Assembly: GCF_001729785.1 (NCBI RefSeq)
Contig: NZ_CP017183.1
Location: 3,844,001 to 3,908,000, forward strand
DNA: 64,000 nt
Direction of reading: 5' to 3'
Source of the DNA: Enterobacter hormaechei subsp. xiangfangensis
Lineage (GTDB): Bacteria; Pseudomonadota; Gammaproteobacteria; Enterobacterales; Enterobacteriaceae
Positions 48,554 through 58,930 of the stretch are shown here, piece by piece; position 1 is the first letter of the stretch; the number at the start of each line of letters is the position of its first letter. The notes beneath the pieces were generated by a model that had not been told where the DNA came from, did not search any database, and saw nothing but the letters and a program-made list of their open reading frames with translations. The position numbers were made by a program, and so were the translations under genes.

Positions 48554-49132
48554 CTAGGGATCGTTCCCAACCGCGTCCAGCAGTTTGTTTTTAAAGATAA
48601 ACAAACACGCCTCGTTGAAGTTCCCTGCCCCTAACCGCTCCGACAGCACCGTTCGCTTGCGATAGAGGCTTTTAACCGACATATTCAGCTTATCTGCAAT
48701 CTCTTCCATTGACCTCCCTGCCTTCAGCAACCGGATCATTATCGCTTCGTGTCGACTCAGCCGTAAGTTAAGCAGCCATTTGGTTGTCAGACGCCTGCCT
48801 TTCATATCAAGCACCAGATTGAATAACGACGCCATATCCGGAGCCGTAAGCGACGTGTTCATAAACAGCTTCATACTGAGAAGATCCTCCTCTCGAGGAC
48901 GCATATCCAGCATAACGCAGCAGATCGTTTTTCTCGTTCTGGCCGGATGGCGTATCAGGTAATCATATAAACGGAGCGGCGTACGGCTATCAATCAGTAC
49001 AGTATATTCATTTGCGTCGGTATCAAATATGTTTCTGTCTATCGAACTGAGGCAAATTATATCCGGGAAAAATAGCCGCATCCCCCTGACAAGGAAACAG
49101 TCCTGAGTCACTAACACTATTGAAGTCGCCAC
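48554..49132 (-). CDS. orphan LuxR-type regulator
   Basis: 192 residues. The C-terminal HTH is LRLSRHEAIMIRLLKAGRSM...KLNMSVKSLYRKRTVLSERLG. The N-terminal half resembles a receiver in length but lacks the acidic pocket (it opens IVLVTQDCFLVRGM), so phosphorylation is unlikely. This layout recalls enterobacterial fimbria/capsule regulators of the BglJ/YjjQ/MrkI sort. Start GTG 49132 with AAGGGA upstream. It is divergent from pgaA and convergent with the autotransporter, so either may be its target. Confidence 0.85.
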   Translation of the reverse strand: MATSIVLVTQDCFLVRGMRLFFPDIICLSSIDRNIFDTDANEYTVLIDSRTPLRLYDYLIRHPARTRKTICCVMLDMRPREEDLLSMKLFMNTSLTAPDMASLFNLVLDMKGRRLTTKWLLNLRLSRHEAIMIRLLKAGRSMEEIADKLNMSVKSLYRKRTVLSERLGAGNFNEACLFIFKNKLLDAVGNDP

Positions 49133-49749
49133 TAACCATCCCTTTTAGATTAAAGCAAGCCCGCCTCTTAAGAAACAAGAACGCTTTCGTTTATAGCGCT
49201 TTACATTAACGGCAAATGTTTTCTGGCTTTGATCATCCCTCAATATGACATTGGTGAGCTAGACTTTTTGCAGACTATCACTCAATGCCTGGCGTTAATT
49301 ATAAATAAAAAAGAATTTCAGAAAAGTCACTTCTCTGAACATTAAGAATTTTTGTCATGAAACTTCCCAAACATGCACCAGAAAGTACTTTAATTAACTC
49401 AGAAGAACTTCATTTCGAATATAACAAAACAGGAAACAGAGAAAGAAAAATCATTTAATATCAATCAACTAAAAACACCAACCCTGCACTGAATTATCTA
49501 AAAAACTTACTTCTCCCAGAATTATCTCAAAACCTCCCAGCCGCTTTTCAACTTATTTATCCCCCAACACATCGGGTGTACATTAAGCCCAATCAGACCA
49601 CTGAGACGAGGGCTCATAATTACCTTTAAGTAAGTATCCCATAACGTAGCATCATTCAGATTTAATGTTCTCCTTTATGCCCTTTAACGCAGAGTTAAAA
49701 GGCGGCCGTGTTATGCAATGGATTCACAATAAAAAAATGGCAAATAGAT
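49133..49749. promoter_or_regulatory. AT-rich regulatory region and leader of pgaABCD
   Basis: 617 bases without a gene, markedly AT-rich compared with its neighbours, as expected of an H-NS-silenced promoter. A hairpin CCTTTAAC/GTTAAAAGG (49681-49702) ends 47 nt before the proposed pgaA ATG. In E. coli CsrA represses pgaA through several GGA sites in a long leader. I do not see a comparable cluster here. Confidence 0.5.
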
Positions 49750-52188
49750 ATGGAAAGATCGCTTAGCTTCACTACGTTATTCTTTTATCGCACCACAATA
49801 TTATTGTTCCTGCTTTTACTCTTTCCTGTTCTGGTTCAGGCTGATGAATCCGTTTATGAGCATCAGATACAACAGGCACGTAACGGTAATTACGCTCTGT
49901 TTCTTGATTACCTACAGCGCTATGAGCAACAACATGCTTTAACACCCGGACAGGTTGCGGACTGGTTACAGGTAGCCTCCTGGGCAGGACGCGATGACGA
50001 AGTTATCCGGGTCTGGCAGCGTTATGGTATTTATATGCCGCTGCCCGCTCGCGCCATCGCTGCCGTCGCCCAGTCCAGAAGAAACCAAAAAGCCTGGCCA
50101 TCCGCCTTATCGCTGTGGAAAGAGGCGCTCAGCCTTGCGCCGGATAACGACGATTACCGCATCGGCTATGTGAAGACTCTGGCCGATGCCCGCAAAGATC
50201 GCCTCGCGCTTTCGGAAGCCCGGCAGCTGGTTAAAGACAATCCTTCTCCCGCGCACCTTGAGACGCTCTCCTATGTCTGGATGCGCCAGGGAAAAAACAG
50301 GGATCGGCTGCTGGCTGACATGCGCGCGCTGAGCGCCGCGCCAGGGAATGAGGCCCTTCTTCGCGAGACGATCGATGCGCTAACGGATAACCGGGTAAGC
50401 ACGCCCGCACTCTGGCTGTCACAAAACGCGGCGCTCTCTCCTGCGGAGCGCCGCCGCCTTGAGCGTAACGCCGCGGCTGAACGGGTACGCCTGGCGGATG
50501 TGCCTGGCAGAACGGAGAAAGAGCGCCTGCGGCTGGCACAAAACGCATTAGATCGCTATCACGCCCTGCTTTCCCGCTGGCAAAACGACCCGCAGGCGGC
50601 TGAAGACGTCATCCTTGCCCGTATCGATCGGCTTGGCGCCCTGTATGCGCAGGGTAATTACCGGCAGGTCATTAGCGAATATGAGTCGCTGACGGCCGCA
50701 CAGCATCCGGTGCCGGACTGGGCCATCGGCTGGGTGATCTCTGCATATTTGCAGGAGAAAAACACCGTTGCCGCCTTCTCGCTTGTGCAACGCTATCCAC
50801 ACTACGCCTCCGATCCGCAGGATGAGGAGCATGCGCTTTTCTACGCCTGGCTGGATACGGGGCAATATCAGGCCGCCCGCCGCTACGTTGAGCGCGAGAC
50901 CCGCAGCGTTCCCTGGACCCGCTACGATTTCGGGTCCCCCACCGCCCAGCCAAACGATCGGTGGCTTACCGGGCAGTCACTCAAATTTAACTATTTGCTG
51001 GCAACCAACGCCCTGCCGGAGGCCGAAAAGCTGTCGTATCGTCTGGCGTCAACGGCGCCGGGAAATCAGGGATTACAGATTGATTATGCCGCCCTGCTTC
51101 AGGCCAGAGGCCTGCCGCGTGCGGCCGAGCAAAAGCTTAAACGAGCAGAGACGCTCGAACCCACGAATCTGGAGCTTGAAAAACAGCAGGCTTACGTCGC
51201 AATGGACCTTCAGGAGTGGCGCCAGATGGATTCACTGGCTGATAACGTAATTGCTCGCGCCCCCGCCGATCGCAGCGCCCGTCGCCTGGACAGACTCAGA
51301 ATGGTCCACCATATGTCTGAGCTGCGTCTGAAGGCGGGTAAAGGATTGCACTCAGATAACCCCGTCAGCGGAAGCCACGACATGAACTGGGACGCCACGC
51401 TCTATGGCCCGCCCGTGGCGGATAACTGGCGGCTGTTTGCCGGCACCCGCTATGCCCAGGGGAATTTCGACGAAGGTAAAGGCATCAGCCGCCACCTGTT
51501 GGGCGGCGTTGAGTGGCGCCCCCGTGACCTCACGCTCGAAGCCGAGCTCTCCGGCAACCACTATCACGGCAAAAACAGGCCGGGCGCACGGCTCTCAACA
51601 ACTTACAGCCTGAGTGATAACTGGCAGGTCAGTGGTAACCTCGAGCGCTTGTCACGCGCCACACCCTTACGGGCATTACGCAATGGGATTAGCGCCAACC
51701 GGGGTGAAGGTGGGGTGCGCTGGTATCAAAACGAGCGACGTGAATACCAGTTCAACGCCGCAATCAGCCGCTTCTCAGACCACAACCGCCGTCAGGAATA
51801 CACCCTCTCTGGGAAAGAGCGTCTCTGGCAGACCCCGACCCTGACGCTGGAGCTCGAACCGGGGATCGCCGCCAGTAAAAACAGCCTGCGGAATACGCTC
51901 TATTACAACCCGGCACGGGAGCTGTCCGTGACGGCTGCCCTGTCCGTTGACCATGAGATGTACCGCCACTACGACACCCTCTGGAGCCAGCAGTTCGTGG
52001 CAGGCGGGGGCAGCTACTGGCAGAAAAATCAGTCACCTGGCGCCGTTACCCTGCTGGGTTACGGGCAACGCATCCAGTGGAACAACGTTGTCGATACTGG
52101 CGTGATGCTGAACTGGGATAAGCGCCCTTACGACGGCAAACGCGAGAGCAATCTCTCCGTCACGTTAGATGCGACTTTACGCTTTTAA
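49750..52188 (+). CDS. pgaA: PgaA, outer-membrane PNAG porin
   Basis: 812 residues. A signal peptide (TTILLFLLLLFPVLVQA) is followed by a TPR-rich periplasmic part (about 35-500; NQKAWPSALSLWKEALSLAP) and a C-terminal beta-barrel ending in VTLDATLRF with terminal Phe. It exports poly-beta-1,6-N-acetylglucosamine and binds PgaB. ATG 49750 (MERSLSFTT) is my choice; the frame opens at 49708, and neither start has a good ribosome site. First gene of a tight four-gene operon. Confidence 0.94.
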   Translation: MERSLSFTTLFFYRTTILLFLLLLFPVLVQADESVYEHQIQQARNGNYALFLDYLQRYEQQHALTPGQVADWLQVASWAGRDDEVIRVWQRYGIYMPLPARAIAAVAQSRRNQKAWPSALSLWKEALSLAPDNDDYRIGYVKTLADARKDRLALSEARQLVKDNPSPAHLETLSYVWMRQGKNRDRLLADMRALSAAPGNEALLRETIDALTDNRVSTPALWLSQNAALSPAERRRLERNAAAERVRLADVPGRTEKERLRLAQNALDRYHALLSRWQNDPQAAEDVILARIDRLGALYAQGNYRQVISEYESLTAAQHPVPDWAIGWVISAYLQEKNTVAAFSLVQRYPHYASDPQDEEHALFYAWLDTGQYQAARRYVERETRSVPWTRYDFGSPTAQPNDRWLTGQSLKFNYLLATNALPEAEKLSYRLASTAPGNQGLQIDYAALLQARGLPRAAEQKLKRAETLEPTNLELEKQQAYVAMDLQEWRQMDSLADNVIARAPADRSARRLDRLRMVHHMSELRLKAGKGLHSDNPVSGSHDMNWDATLYGPPVADNWRLFAGTRYAQGNFDEGKGISRHLLGGVEWRPRDLTLEAELSGNHYHGKNRPGARLSTTYSLSDNWQVSGNLERLSRATPLRALRNGISANRGEGGVRWYQNERREYQFNAAISRFSDHNRRQEYTLSGKERLWQTPTLTLELEPGIAASKNSLRNTLYYNPARELSVTAALSVDHEMYRHYDTLWSQQFVAGGGSYWQKNQSPGAVTLLGYGQRIQWNNVVDTGVMLNWDKRPYDGKRESNLSVTLDATLRF

Positions 52189-52196
52189 GGATGAAT

Positions 52197-54134
52197 ATGC
52201 TGAACACACGTTTTTCTGTAAGCCTGATCGTCATCGGCTGGCTCTGCCTCAGCGCGAGCCTCTGCGCGCAGCCGCTCTCCTTTATGGCCCCTGAAGAGAG
52301 GCCGCAGCTGGAGGCCAGCAAACCCTGGCCGGAGAATCAGTTTTTGGTCCTGGCCTACCACGACGTCGAAGATGATGCCGCCGATCAGCGCTACCTCTCC
52401 GTTCGCACCAGCGCGTTAAACGAGCAGATAAGCTGGCTTTTGCACAACGGCTATCACGCCATTAGCGTGCAGGACATTCTGGATGCGCATGAAGGAAAAA
52501 AAGCGCTGCCGCCGAAAGCCGTTTTGCTCAGCTTCGACGACGGTTATAGCAGTTTTTACACCCGGGTCTGGCCCCTGCTTCAGGCCTGGAACGTTCCTGC
52601 GCTGTGGGCACCGGTGGGCAGCTGGGTGGATACGCCGGCAAATCAAAAAGTTAACTTCGGCGGTCTGATGACGCCCCGCGATCGCTTTGCCACCTGGGAT
52701 ATGGTTCGCGAGCTCAGCCAGTCCCCGCTGATTGAGATTGGCTCGCATACCTGGGCCTCGCATTACGGCATTCCGGCCAACCCGCAGGGAAGCCGTGAAC
52801 CCGCCATCGCTAACCGTTTTTTTGATAACGCGACGGGGCATTACGAAACCGATGAACACTTCAATCAGCGGATCGCCGCAGACGTACGGAAAGTCACCGA
52901 TAAAATCACCCAGGTGACGGGAAAAGCGCCGCGTGCCTGGGTGTGGCCCTATGGGGCTGCTAACGGTACATCGCTCGCTATCGCCCAGAAACAGGGCTAT
53001 CAGCTGGCCTTTACCCTGGAGGACGGGCTGGCAAACGTGCGCGACCTCGGCAACATCCCGCGCCTGCTGATTGCCGGAAATCCGTCGATAAAAACCTTTG
53101 CAAACACGGTTAGCCGCGTTCAGGAGTTTGAACCGGTGCGCGTCATGCATGTTGATCTTGATTACGTCTACGATCCCGATCCGGCCCAGCAGACGAAAAA
53201 CATCAACAAACTCGTCCAGCGGGTCTACGACATGAAAATCAGCCATGTGTTTCTCCAGGCGTTTTCGGATCCGCGGGGCGACGGCAGGATCAGCGCGCTC
53301 TATTTCCCCAACCGTCGTCTTCCGGTCCGGGCCGATCTCTTTAATTTTGTCGCCTGGCAGCTACAAACCCGCGCGGGAGTGAAAGTCTTCGCGTGGATGC
53401 CGGTTCTCTCTTTCGATCTCAGTCCAGCCTTGCCGCGCGTGCAGCGCCGTGAGCGTCAAACGGGAGAGTTGACCGTGGCCGCCGAGCCCTATATCCGGCT
53501 CTCCCCCTGGAGTGCGCAGGTTCGCCAGCAGGTGACGGAGATCTATGAAGATCTGGCCCGCTATGCCAGCTTCAACGGGATCTTGTTCCATGACGACGCA
53601 GTGCTGACGGACGTTGACGATGCCGGACAGGATACGACCCGGCAGAAGAGCCAGCGGCTTATCGGCTTTACCCGCACCCTGAGCCAGGCGGTGAAAAACA
53701 TCCGTGGCCCGCAGATCAAAACCGCGCGGAACATGTTCGCGTTGCCCATTCTCGAGCCGGAAAGCGAGGCATGGTTTGCGCAAAATCTGGATGATTTTCT
53801 GGCGGCCTACGACTGGACGGTGCCGATGGCAATGCCGCTGATGGAGTCCGTCCCGGCAGGAGAGAGCAATGCCTGGCTGACGCGTTTAGTCAAAGCCGTC
53901 GCCGCACGCCCCGGCGCGCTGAATAAAACGATTTTTGAGCTACAGGCCAGGGACTGGGCGCAGAAACCGCAGCGTGCCGTAGCCGATGGACGTCTGGTGG
54001 AGTGGATGCGGGTGCTCCAGCTGAACGGCATCAAAAATTACGGTTATTACCCCGACGACTTCCTCAACAACCAACCTGATATTTCGCGTATCAGGCCTGA
54101 ATTTTCTTCGTACTGGTATCCTGACAATGACTGA
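52197..54134 (+). CDS. pgaB: PgaB, poly-N-acetylglucosamine deacetylase/hydrolase
   Basis: 645 residues. A signal peptide precedes the carbohydrate esterase 4 domain (about 45-290), with metal Asp in [11 protein letters not shown] and His pair in [12 protein letters not shown], then the GH153-like domain (about 305-640; [20 protein letters not shown]). It partly deacetylates PNAG for export. E. coli PgaB is a lipoprotein (LTAC lipobox); here the signal ends [10 protein letters not shown] with no acceptable lipobox. It is also about 25 residues shorter, lacking a segment after the HDDA motif. ATG 52197 has AAGGA at good spacing; 52191 is possible. Confidence 0.93.
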   Translation: MLNTRFSVSLIVIGWLCLSASLCAQPLSFMAPEERPQLEASKPWPENQFLVLAYHDVEDDAADQRYLSVRTSALNEQISWLLHNGYHAISVQDILDAHEGKKALPPKAVLLSFDDGYSSFYTRVWPLLQAWNVPALWAPVGSWVDTPANQKVNFGGLMTPRDRFATWDMVRELSQSPLIEIGSHTWASHYGIPANPQGSREPAIANRFFDNATGHYETDEHFNQRIAADVRKVTDKITQVTGKAPRAWVWPYGAANGTSLAIAQKQGYQLAFTLEDGLANVRDLGNIPRLLIAGNPSIKTFANTVSRVQEFEPVRVMHVDLDYVYDPDPAQQTKNINKLVQRVYDMKISHVFLQAFSDPRGDGRISALYFPNRRLPVRADLFNFVAWQLQTRAGVKVFAWMPVLSFDLSPALPRVQRRERQTGELTVAAEPYIRLSPWSAQVRQQVTEIYEDLARYASFNGILFHDDAVLTDVDDAGQDTTRQKSQRLIGFTRTLSQAVKNIRGPQIKTARNMFALPILEPESEAWFAQNLDDFLAAYDWTVPMAMPLMESVPAGESNAWLTRLVKAVAARPGALNKTIFELQARDWAQKPQRAVADGRLVEWMRVLQLNGIKNYGYYPDDFLNNQPDISRIRPEFSSYWYPDND

Positions 54135-55458
54135 TCGCATTATCGCCTTCTCTATTTTGTGTCTGGTATTCGGGTTGCCGTTAGGCGTAGCCGCGCTGTT
54201 TACTGGCGAACTGATTCTGGACTTTGTCTTTTTCTGGCCGCTGTTTATGTCCGTGCTCTGGGTAACCGGCGGCCTCTATTTCTGGTTTCAGCTTGAACGG
54301 CACTGGTCGTGGGATAACGCAACACCCGCCCCCGCCTTAGCCGGTGAGCCGTTAATCTCGATTCTTATTCCCTGCTTCAATGAGGAACGCAACGCACGGG
54401 AGACCATTAGCGCCGCGCTGGATCAGCGGTACTGGAATGTAGAAGTTATCGCCATCAACGACGGTTCTTCTGATAACACGGCGGAGGTACTGCAACAGCT
54501 GGCGCGGGAGCAGCCGCGCCTGCGGGTGATTAATCTCGCAGAGAACCAGGGGAAAGCCGTGGCGCTCAAGGCCGGCGCTGCGGCGGCCCGGGGCGATCTG
54601 TTGGTCTGCATTGACGGCGACGCCCTGCTCGACCGCGACACCGCGGCGTATCTGGTGGCACCGCTGATTCAGTATCCCCACGTTGGGGCCGTCACCGGAA
54701 ATCCGCGTATTCGCACGCGCTCAACGCTGATTGGTCGTATTCAGGTGGGCGAGTTTTCTTCCATTATTGGCCTCATCAAGCGAACGCAGCGGATCTATGG
54801 CCGGGTCTTTACCGTCTCCGGCGTCATCGCCGCCTTTCGCCGACAGGCGCTGGCGGATGTCGGGTACTGGAGCCCGGATATGATCACAGAGGATATCGAC
54901 ATAAGCTGGAAGCTTCAGCTTCGCCACTGGGATATCTTTTTCGAGCCGCGGGCACTGTGCTGGATCCTGATGCCGGAGACGCTAAAGGGACTGTGGAAGC
55001 AGCGTCTGCGCTGGGCGCAGGGGGGGGCAGAGGTGTTTCTGGTTAACCTGCGCAAGATGGCCCGCTGGGAGCATCATCGCATGTGGCCCCTGTTTCTCGA
55101 GTACGCCCTATCAACGCTGTGGGCATTTGCCTATGGGGCGACCGTGGTGTTGTTCATTCTCAGCCATATTATCCCTCTTCCCGCGAACCTGGCCGTTGCG
55201 AGCCTGTTTCCCCCGGCGTTTACCGGGCTGCTGCTGGGCGTAATGTGCCTGCTGCAATTCCTCGTCAGTTTGTATATCGAGCGGCGCTACGAGCGGAAAG
55301 TGGCAGGCTCGCTGTTCTGGGTAATCTGGTTCCCGATGGTGTACTGGATGATTGGCCTGTTTACCACCCTCGTGGCATTTCCGAAAGTCATGCTTAAACG
55401 TAAACGCGCCCGCGCGCGCTGGATCAGTCCGGACCGGGGTAAAGGGAGCATTCAATGA
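54127..55458 (+). CDS. pgaC: PgaC, PNAG synthase glycosyltransferase
   Basis: 443 residues. It polymerises UDP-GlcNAc at the inner membrane. Two N-terminal helices are followed by the GT2 domain with [35 protein letters not shown] and the QRLRWAQGG signature, then C-terminal helices. It starts 8 nt inside the end of pgaB and its stop overlaps pgaD (ATGA). Confidence 0.97.
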   Translation: MTDRIIAFSILCLVFGLPLGVAALFTGELILDFVFFWPLFMSVLWVTGGLYFWFQLERHWSWDNATPAPALAGEPLISILIPCFNEERNARETISAALDQRYWNVEVIAINDGSSDNTAEVLQQLAREQPRLRVINLAENQGKAVALKAGAAAARGDLLVCIDGDALLDRDTAAYLVAPLIQYPHVGAVTGNPRIRTRSTLIGRIQVGEFSSIIGLIKRTQRIYGRVFTVSGVIAAFRRQALADVGYWSPDMITEDIDISWKLQLRHWDIFFEPRALCWILMPETLKGLWKQRLRWAQGGAEVFLVNLRKMARWEHHRMWPLFLEYALSTLWAFAYGATVVLFILSHIIPLPANLAVASLFPPAFTGLLLGVMCLLQFLVSLYIERRYERKVAGSLFWVIWFPMVYWMIGLFTTLVAFPKVMLKRKRARARWISPDRGKGSIQ

Positions 55459-55889
55459 ACGAGAGTACGTTAATTTTGACTGAACATCGGCTGGCACCGC
55501 GTCTTTTCGATGCTGCATTAACGCTGATAGCCTGGGGAGGATTCCTGTTTTTCCTGTACGCCAGGCTGTGGATGCAGTTAACCGAGGAGGGCGATCACCG
55601 CTGGAACGCAATTATCGCCTCGTTTAATACAGTGCTGGTTTATCTGCTGATTGCCGCGTTCAACGGCTGGCTGCTGATCCTGTGGTATCAGTACAATCGC
55701 CGCCGCGCGCATGTGAGGCGGCGTCATCCGGAAATGTTGCGCCATGACGAGCTTGCCCAAAGTTTTAACGTCACGCCGCAAATTATGTCCGAGATGAGCC
55801 AGTACAACCTGCTGACGGTTTACCATGACCAGATTGGCCGGATCATTGATTTGAAGATCAGCGAGCAGCAGGACGAGAAAGAAGAGTAA
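55455..55889 (+). CDS. pgaD: PgaD, PNAG synthesis subunit
   Basis: 144 residues with two membrane helices (about 18-37 and 58-80) and a short cytoplasmic tail. With PgaC it forms the synthase, which binds cyclic di-GMP at the interface in E. coli. The sequence is poorly conserved as usual for the family; identity rests mainly on length, topology and position. A strong terminator follows. Confidence 0.92.
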   Translation: MNESTLILTEHRLAPRLFDAALTLIAWGGFLFFLYARLWMQLTEEGDHRWNAIIASFNTVLVYLLIAAFNGWLLILWYQYNRRRAHVRRRHPEMLRHDELAQSFNVTPQIMSEMSQYNLLTVYHDQIGRIIDLKISEQQDEKEE

Positions 55890-55890
55890 G

Positions 55891-55927
55891 AAAAAGCCCC
55901 CGCAGGTTATCCGGCGGGGGCTTTTTT
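55891..55927. terminator. bidirectional terminator between pgaD and gss
   Basis: AAAAAGCCCCCGC pairs with GCGGGGGCTTTTTT, with A and T tracts on both sides. It can serve the convergent pgaD and gss transcripts. Confidence 0.92.
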
Positions 55928-55941
55928 GTCGCGGGTATGAA

Positions 55942-57804
55942 TTAGTTATCCTTCACCACAATCAGCGGTTCAATATCGCTCTCTTTCTTCACCACCAGCG
56001 AGTTATCCCCACGCAGGCAGGTTCCGCCATAATTCCCGCCCACGGTAAAGGTGCAGACCTGAATGTATCTGCCGTCAACCTTCGGCAGGCACCATAGCTG
56101 CTGGTAGATATTCTTGCGGTCAACAAACTTGCCGCTGGACTGGTCCAGCAGTTCGTCCTGGGCGCCGATCAGATCGATATTGCTCCCGCAGCGTCCGGCG
56201 ATCGGTTTAACGGCATAACCGGTCCGTTTGAGCAGATCGTTGACCTCAAAATCGGTATCCAGCAGGTAACGGTGGTTCGGGAAGAGCTGCCACAGCACCG
56301 GCAGGATCGCCTTGTTACCTGGGATCACCGTCCACAGCGGTTCAAAGACCAGCACTTCCGGGCGCAGCAGGACGTCAATCAGGCGCACTTCACCTTGCGG
56401 GTGACCGGTGCGGATAGGCACGGCGGCGTACTCGGTTTCGCTCACCTCGCGGATCTGCTCAATCGCCGTTTCCCATGCCCAGGTTTTCCATACGCAGTTA
56501 ACGTGACGGCCTTCATCATCAATCAGTTGCCCGGCGGCATCCCAGCTCAGCGCGCCCAGTCCATGCAGGATTTTGGTTTCAAACCCGGCCTGGATCAGCG
56601 AGCGCTGAATAAAGAGCGCGTGGTAATCCTCTTCAATATCGTTGTCCTGCATGATATGGACGAACGGCCGCGCGTGGCTGTGCTTCCATGCGCCGGTCAG
56701 CTCCTCCAGCAAGCCTTCCGCCGGATTGTGGCCGGTGCCGCGATAGCCGTTTTTCACCCACTCTTCAAGAATCAGCCCGCCCTCGGTATGGCAGGAGGCG
56801 GAATCCGCGTTGTACTCGTAAACCTTAATGCCGCGCTCATCCATGCAGAAATCCATACGACCGGTGATCATATGGTGACGACGCCACTGCCAGGAGAGGC
56901 GCAGACGCGGCCAGAGAATTTTCGGGATGTCGAAAAGCGCGAGTAAGCTGTCGTCTTTCAGCACCTTGTCGGTGGCATGAAGGTACATCAGGTGCAGTTC
57001 GTTGGTGGCTTTGATCAGCTCCTGCTCGGCGCTTTCGGTAATGGTGAAGTACTGGCAGGGATCGTTGTTGATAACGTGGCCGTTGGCGCGAATGTAAGCC
57101 TGTTGCAGGGCGTCGTTTTCATTGAGCCATTTCCCGTCGAACTGGCGGTTGTTCTTCAACCTCGCGCCGCTGATTTTCAGCAGTTCACCGTCGATCTCCG
57201 GCTGAGGAATACTGTGTTCCGTCTCCTCCGTCTGGATCATCCAGCCGAGGATCTCGGTATCGTTGAACGTGTCATGAAGCGTATAGCAACCGTCCTCCAC
57301 GCTCAGACGCAGCTCGCGCGTCCACTGCTGCCCCATCGGCAGCGGGGAGTGAATAACGTTCTGCTCGGCAATGCGCACTCTGTCATCCAGCAGCTGGGTA
57401 ATGACGGCGACGTGGCCGGTCTCATGAAACTCACCGCCCTTTTGCCAGATGAGCAGCGCACCGGCCTGCGGCGCGCGTTTTGAGCCATTGGCAAAGGCCT
57501 GTAGCGGCAGAATATTGTCGTTTACCACCTGGCGCAAAAAACGCAGGGAGAAGATCTCCCACGCCATCCCGACGTCGGTAAAGACAAACCCGTGATTGAG
57601 AAACAGGAAACGGCGCGCAAACTCAACGCACTGCCATTTATGGCCCATGTACTCGTTGCCGATATAGCTGCGGAATTCCGCGTCTTCCGGATAGCGACGC
57701 GGATCGAGACTGCCGTAATTTGAAGAGTAAATCGCCACGCCACCCGGCGCATAACCTAATAACGTCCCGAAGGGGGCGTCACTGCTTAACGTTCCTTTAC
57801 GCAT
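55942..57804 (-). CDS. gss: bifunctional glutathionylspermidine synthetase/amidase
   Basis: 620 residues. The N-terminal CHAP amidase has catalytic Cys59 in GHKWQCVEFARR and His in FHETGHVAVI. The C-terminal ATP-grasp synthetase has KVYEYNADSASCHTEGG and GNYGGTCLRGDNS. It makes and breaks glutathionylspermidine. It depends on glutathione and spermidine, whose synthesis genes (gshB, speA/B/C) also lie in this window. The length and Cys59 match E. coli. Confidence 0.97.
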   Translation of the reverse strand: MRKGTLSSDAPFGTLLGYAPGGVAIYSSNYGSLDPRRYPEDAEFRSYIGNEYMGHKWQCVEFARRFLFLNHGFVFTDVGMAWEIFSLRFLRQVVNDNILPLQAFANGSKRAPQAGALLIWQKGGEFHETGHVAVITQLLDDRVRIAEQNVIHSPLPMGQQWTRELRLSVEDGCYTLHDTFNDTEILGWMIQTEETEHSIPQPEIDGELLKISGARLKNNRQFDGKWLNENDALQQAYIRANGHVINNDPCQYFTITESAEQELIKATNELHLMYLHATDKVLKDDSLLALFDIPKILWPRLRLSWQWRRHHMITGRMDFCMDERGIKVYEYNADSASCHTEGGLILEEWVKNGYRGTGHNPAEGLLEELTGAWKHSHARPFVHIMQDNDIEEDYHALFIQRSLIQAGFETKILHGLGALSWDAAGQLIDDEGRHVNCVWKTWAWETAIEQIREVSETEYAAVPIRTGHPQGEVRLIDVLLRPEVLVFEPLWTVIPGNKAILPVLWQLFPNHRYLLDTDFEVNDLLKRTGYAVKPIAGRCGSNIDLIGAQDELLDQSSGKFVDRKNIYQQLWCLPKVDGRYIQVCTFTVGGNYGGTCLRGDNSLVVKKESDIEPLIVVKDN

Positions 57805-57987
57805 GTGTCCAACCTAAAACAGGCAGGCGGCAATTTTTTTGTGGGGTTGTCGTCGTCTGCACGTTGTAATTAACTGACAGAGGTGGCGTTATCATACACC
57901 CGCCCTGCCCATTACGCTCGCATCGTTAAACGGTTCCTGCATCTCCTGCTACACTGCCTCAACACAACACCAAAGAGGCAGGCCAAC

Positions 57988-58854
57988 ATGTCAGATAACA
58001 CCTATCAGCCACCGAAAGTGTGGGAATGGAAACAGAATAACGGCGGCGCGTTCGCCAATATCAACCGTCCCGTCTCGGGCGCGACGCACGAGAAAGAGCT
58101 ACCTGTGGGCGCGCACCCGCTCCAGCTGTACTCACTCGGTACGCCGAATGGACAGAAAGTTACCATCATGCTGGAAGAGCTGCTGGCGCTGGGCGTGACG
58201 GGCGCGGAATACGACGCATGGTTGATCCGCATTGGCGAGGGCGATCAGTTCTCCAGCGGTTTTGTCGACGTGAACCCGAACTCGAAGATCCCGGCCCTGC
58301 GTGACCACTCCACCACCCCGCCGACGCGCGTCTTTGAATCCGGCAATATCCTGCTCTATCTGGCCGAGAAATTTGGTCACTTCCTGCCAAAAGATCCGGC
58401 AGGACGAACGGAAACCCTGAACTGGCTGTTCTGGTTACAGGGCGCGGCCCCGTTCCTCGGCGGCGGTTTTGGCCACTTCTATAACTACGCGCCAGTGAAG
58501 ATTGAGTACGCTATCGATCGCTTCACCATGGAAGCTAAACGCCTGTTCGACGTGCTGGACAAACAGCTGGCGCGCGGTCGTTACGTAGCGGGTGAGGAAT
58601 ATACCATTGCGGATATGGCAGTCTGGCCATGGTTTGGCTGCGTGGCGCTGGGCAGCGTCTATAACGCCGCCGAGTTCCTGGATGCCGGGAAGTACACCAA
58701 CGTGCAGCGCTGGGCAAAAGATGTGGCGAATCGTCCGGCCGTGAAACGCGGGCGCATTGTTAACCGTACCAACGGCGAGCTGAACGAGCAGTTGCATGAG
58801 CGTCATTCAGCAAGCGACTTCGATACCCAGACGGAAGATAAACGTCAGGGTTGA
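57988..58854 (+). CDS. yghU: Nu-class glutathione transferase with disulfide-bond reductase activity
   Basis: 288 residues, as in E. coli. A GST thioredoxin-like domain (about 50-130; LYSLGTPNGQKVTIMLEELL, VFESGNILLYLAEKFG) precedes the helical domain (GEEYTIADMAVWPWFG). It binds two glutathiones and reduces disulfides. ATG 57988 (MSDNTYQPPKVW) has AGAGGCAGG upstream; the longer open frame is not supported. Divergent from gss. Confidence 0.96.
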   Translation: MSDNTYQPPKVWEWKQNNGGAFANINRPVSGATHEKELPVGAHPLQLYSLGTPNGQKVTIMLEELLALGVTGAEYDAWLIRIGEGDQFSSGFVDVNPNSKIPALRDHSTTPPTRVFESGNILLYLAEKFGHFLPKDPAGRTETLNWLFWLQGAAPFLGGGFGHFYNYAPVKIEYAIDRFTMEAKRLFDVLDKQLARGRYVAGEEYTIADMAVWPWFGCVALGSVYNAAEFLDAGKYTNVQRWAKDVANRPAVKRGRIVNRTNGELNEQLHERHSASDFDTQTEDKRQG

Positions 58855-58863
58855 TCCTTGACC

Positions 58864-58886
58864 GGGCGGTTCGCCGCCCTTCTTCC
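58864..58886 (+). terminator. hairpin after yghU
   Basis: GGGCGG and CCGCCC close a stable TTCG tetraloop, followed by TTCTTCC. Likely a weak terminator. Confidence 0.5.
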
Positions 58887-58930
58887 GCGATGAGAAAAAT
58901 GCGTCAGCACGCGTGCGCAAGGAGCCTCGT

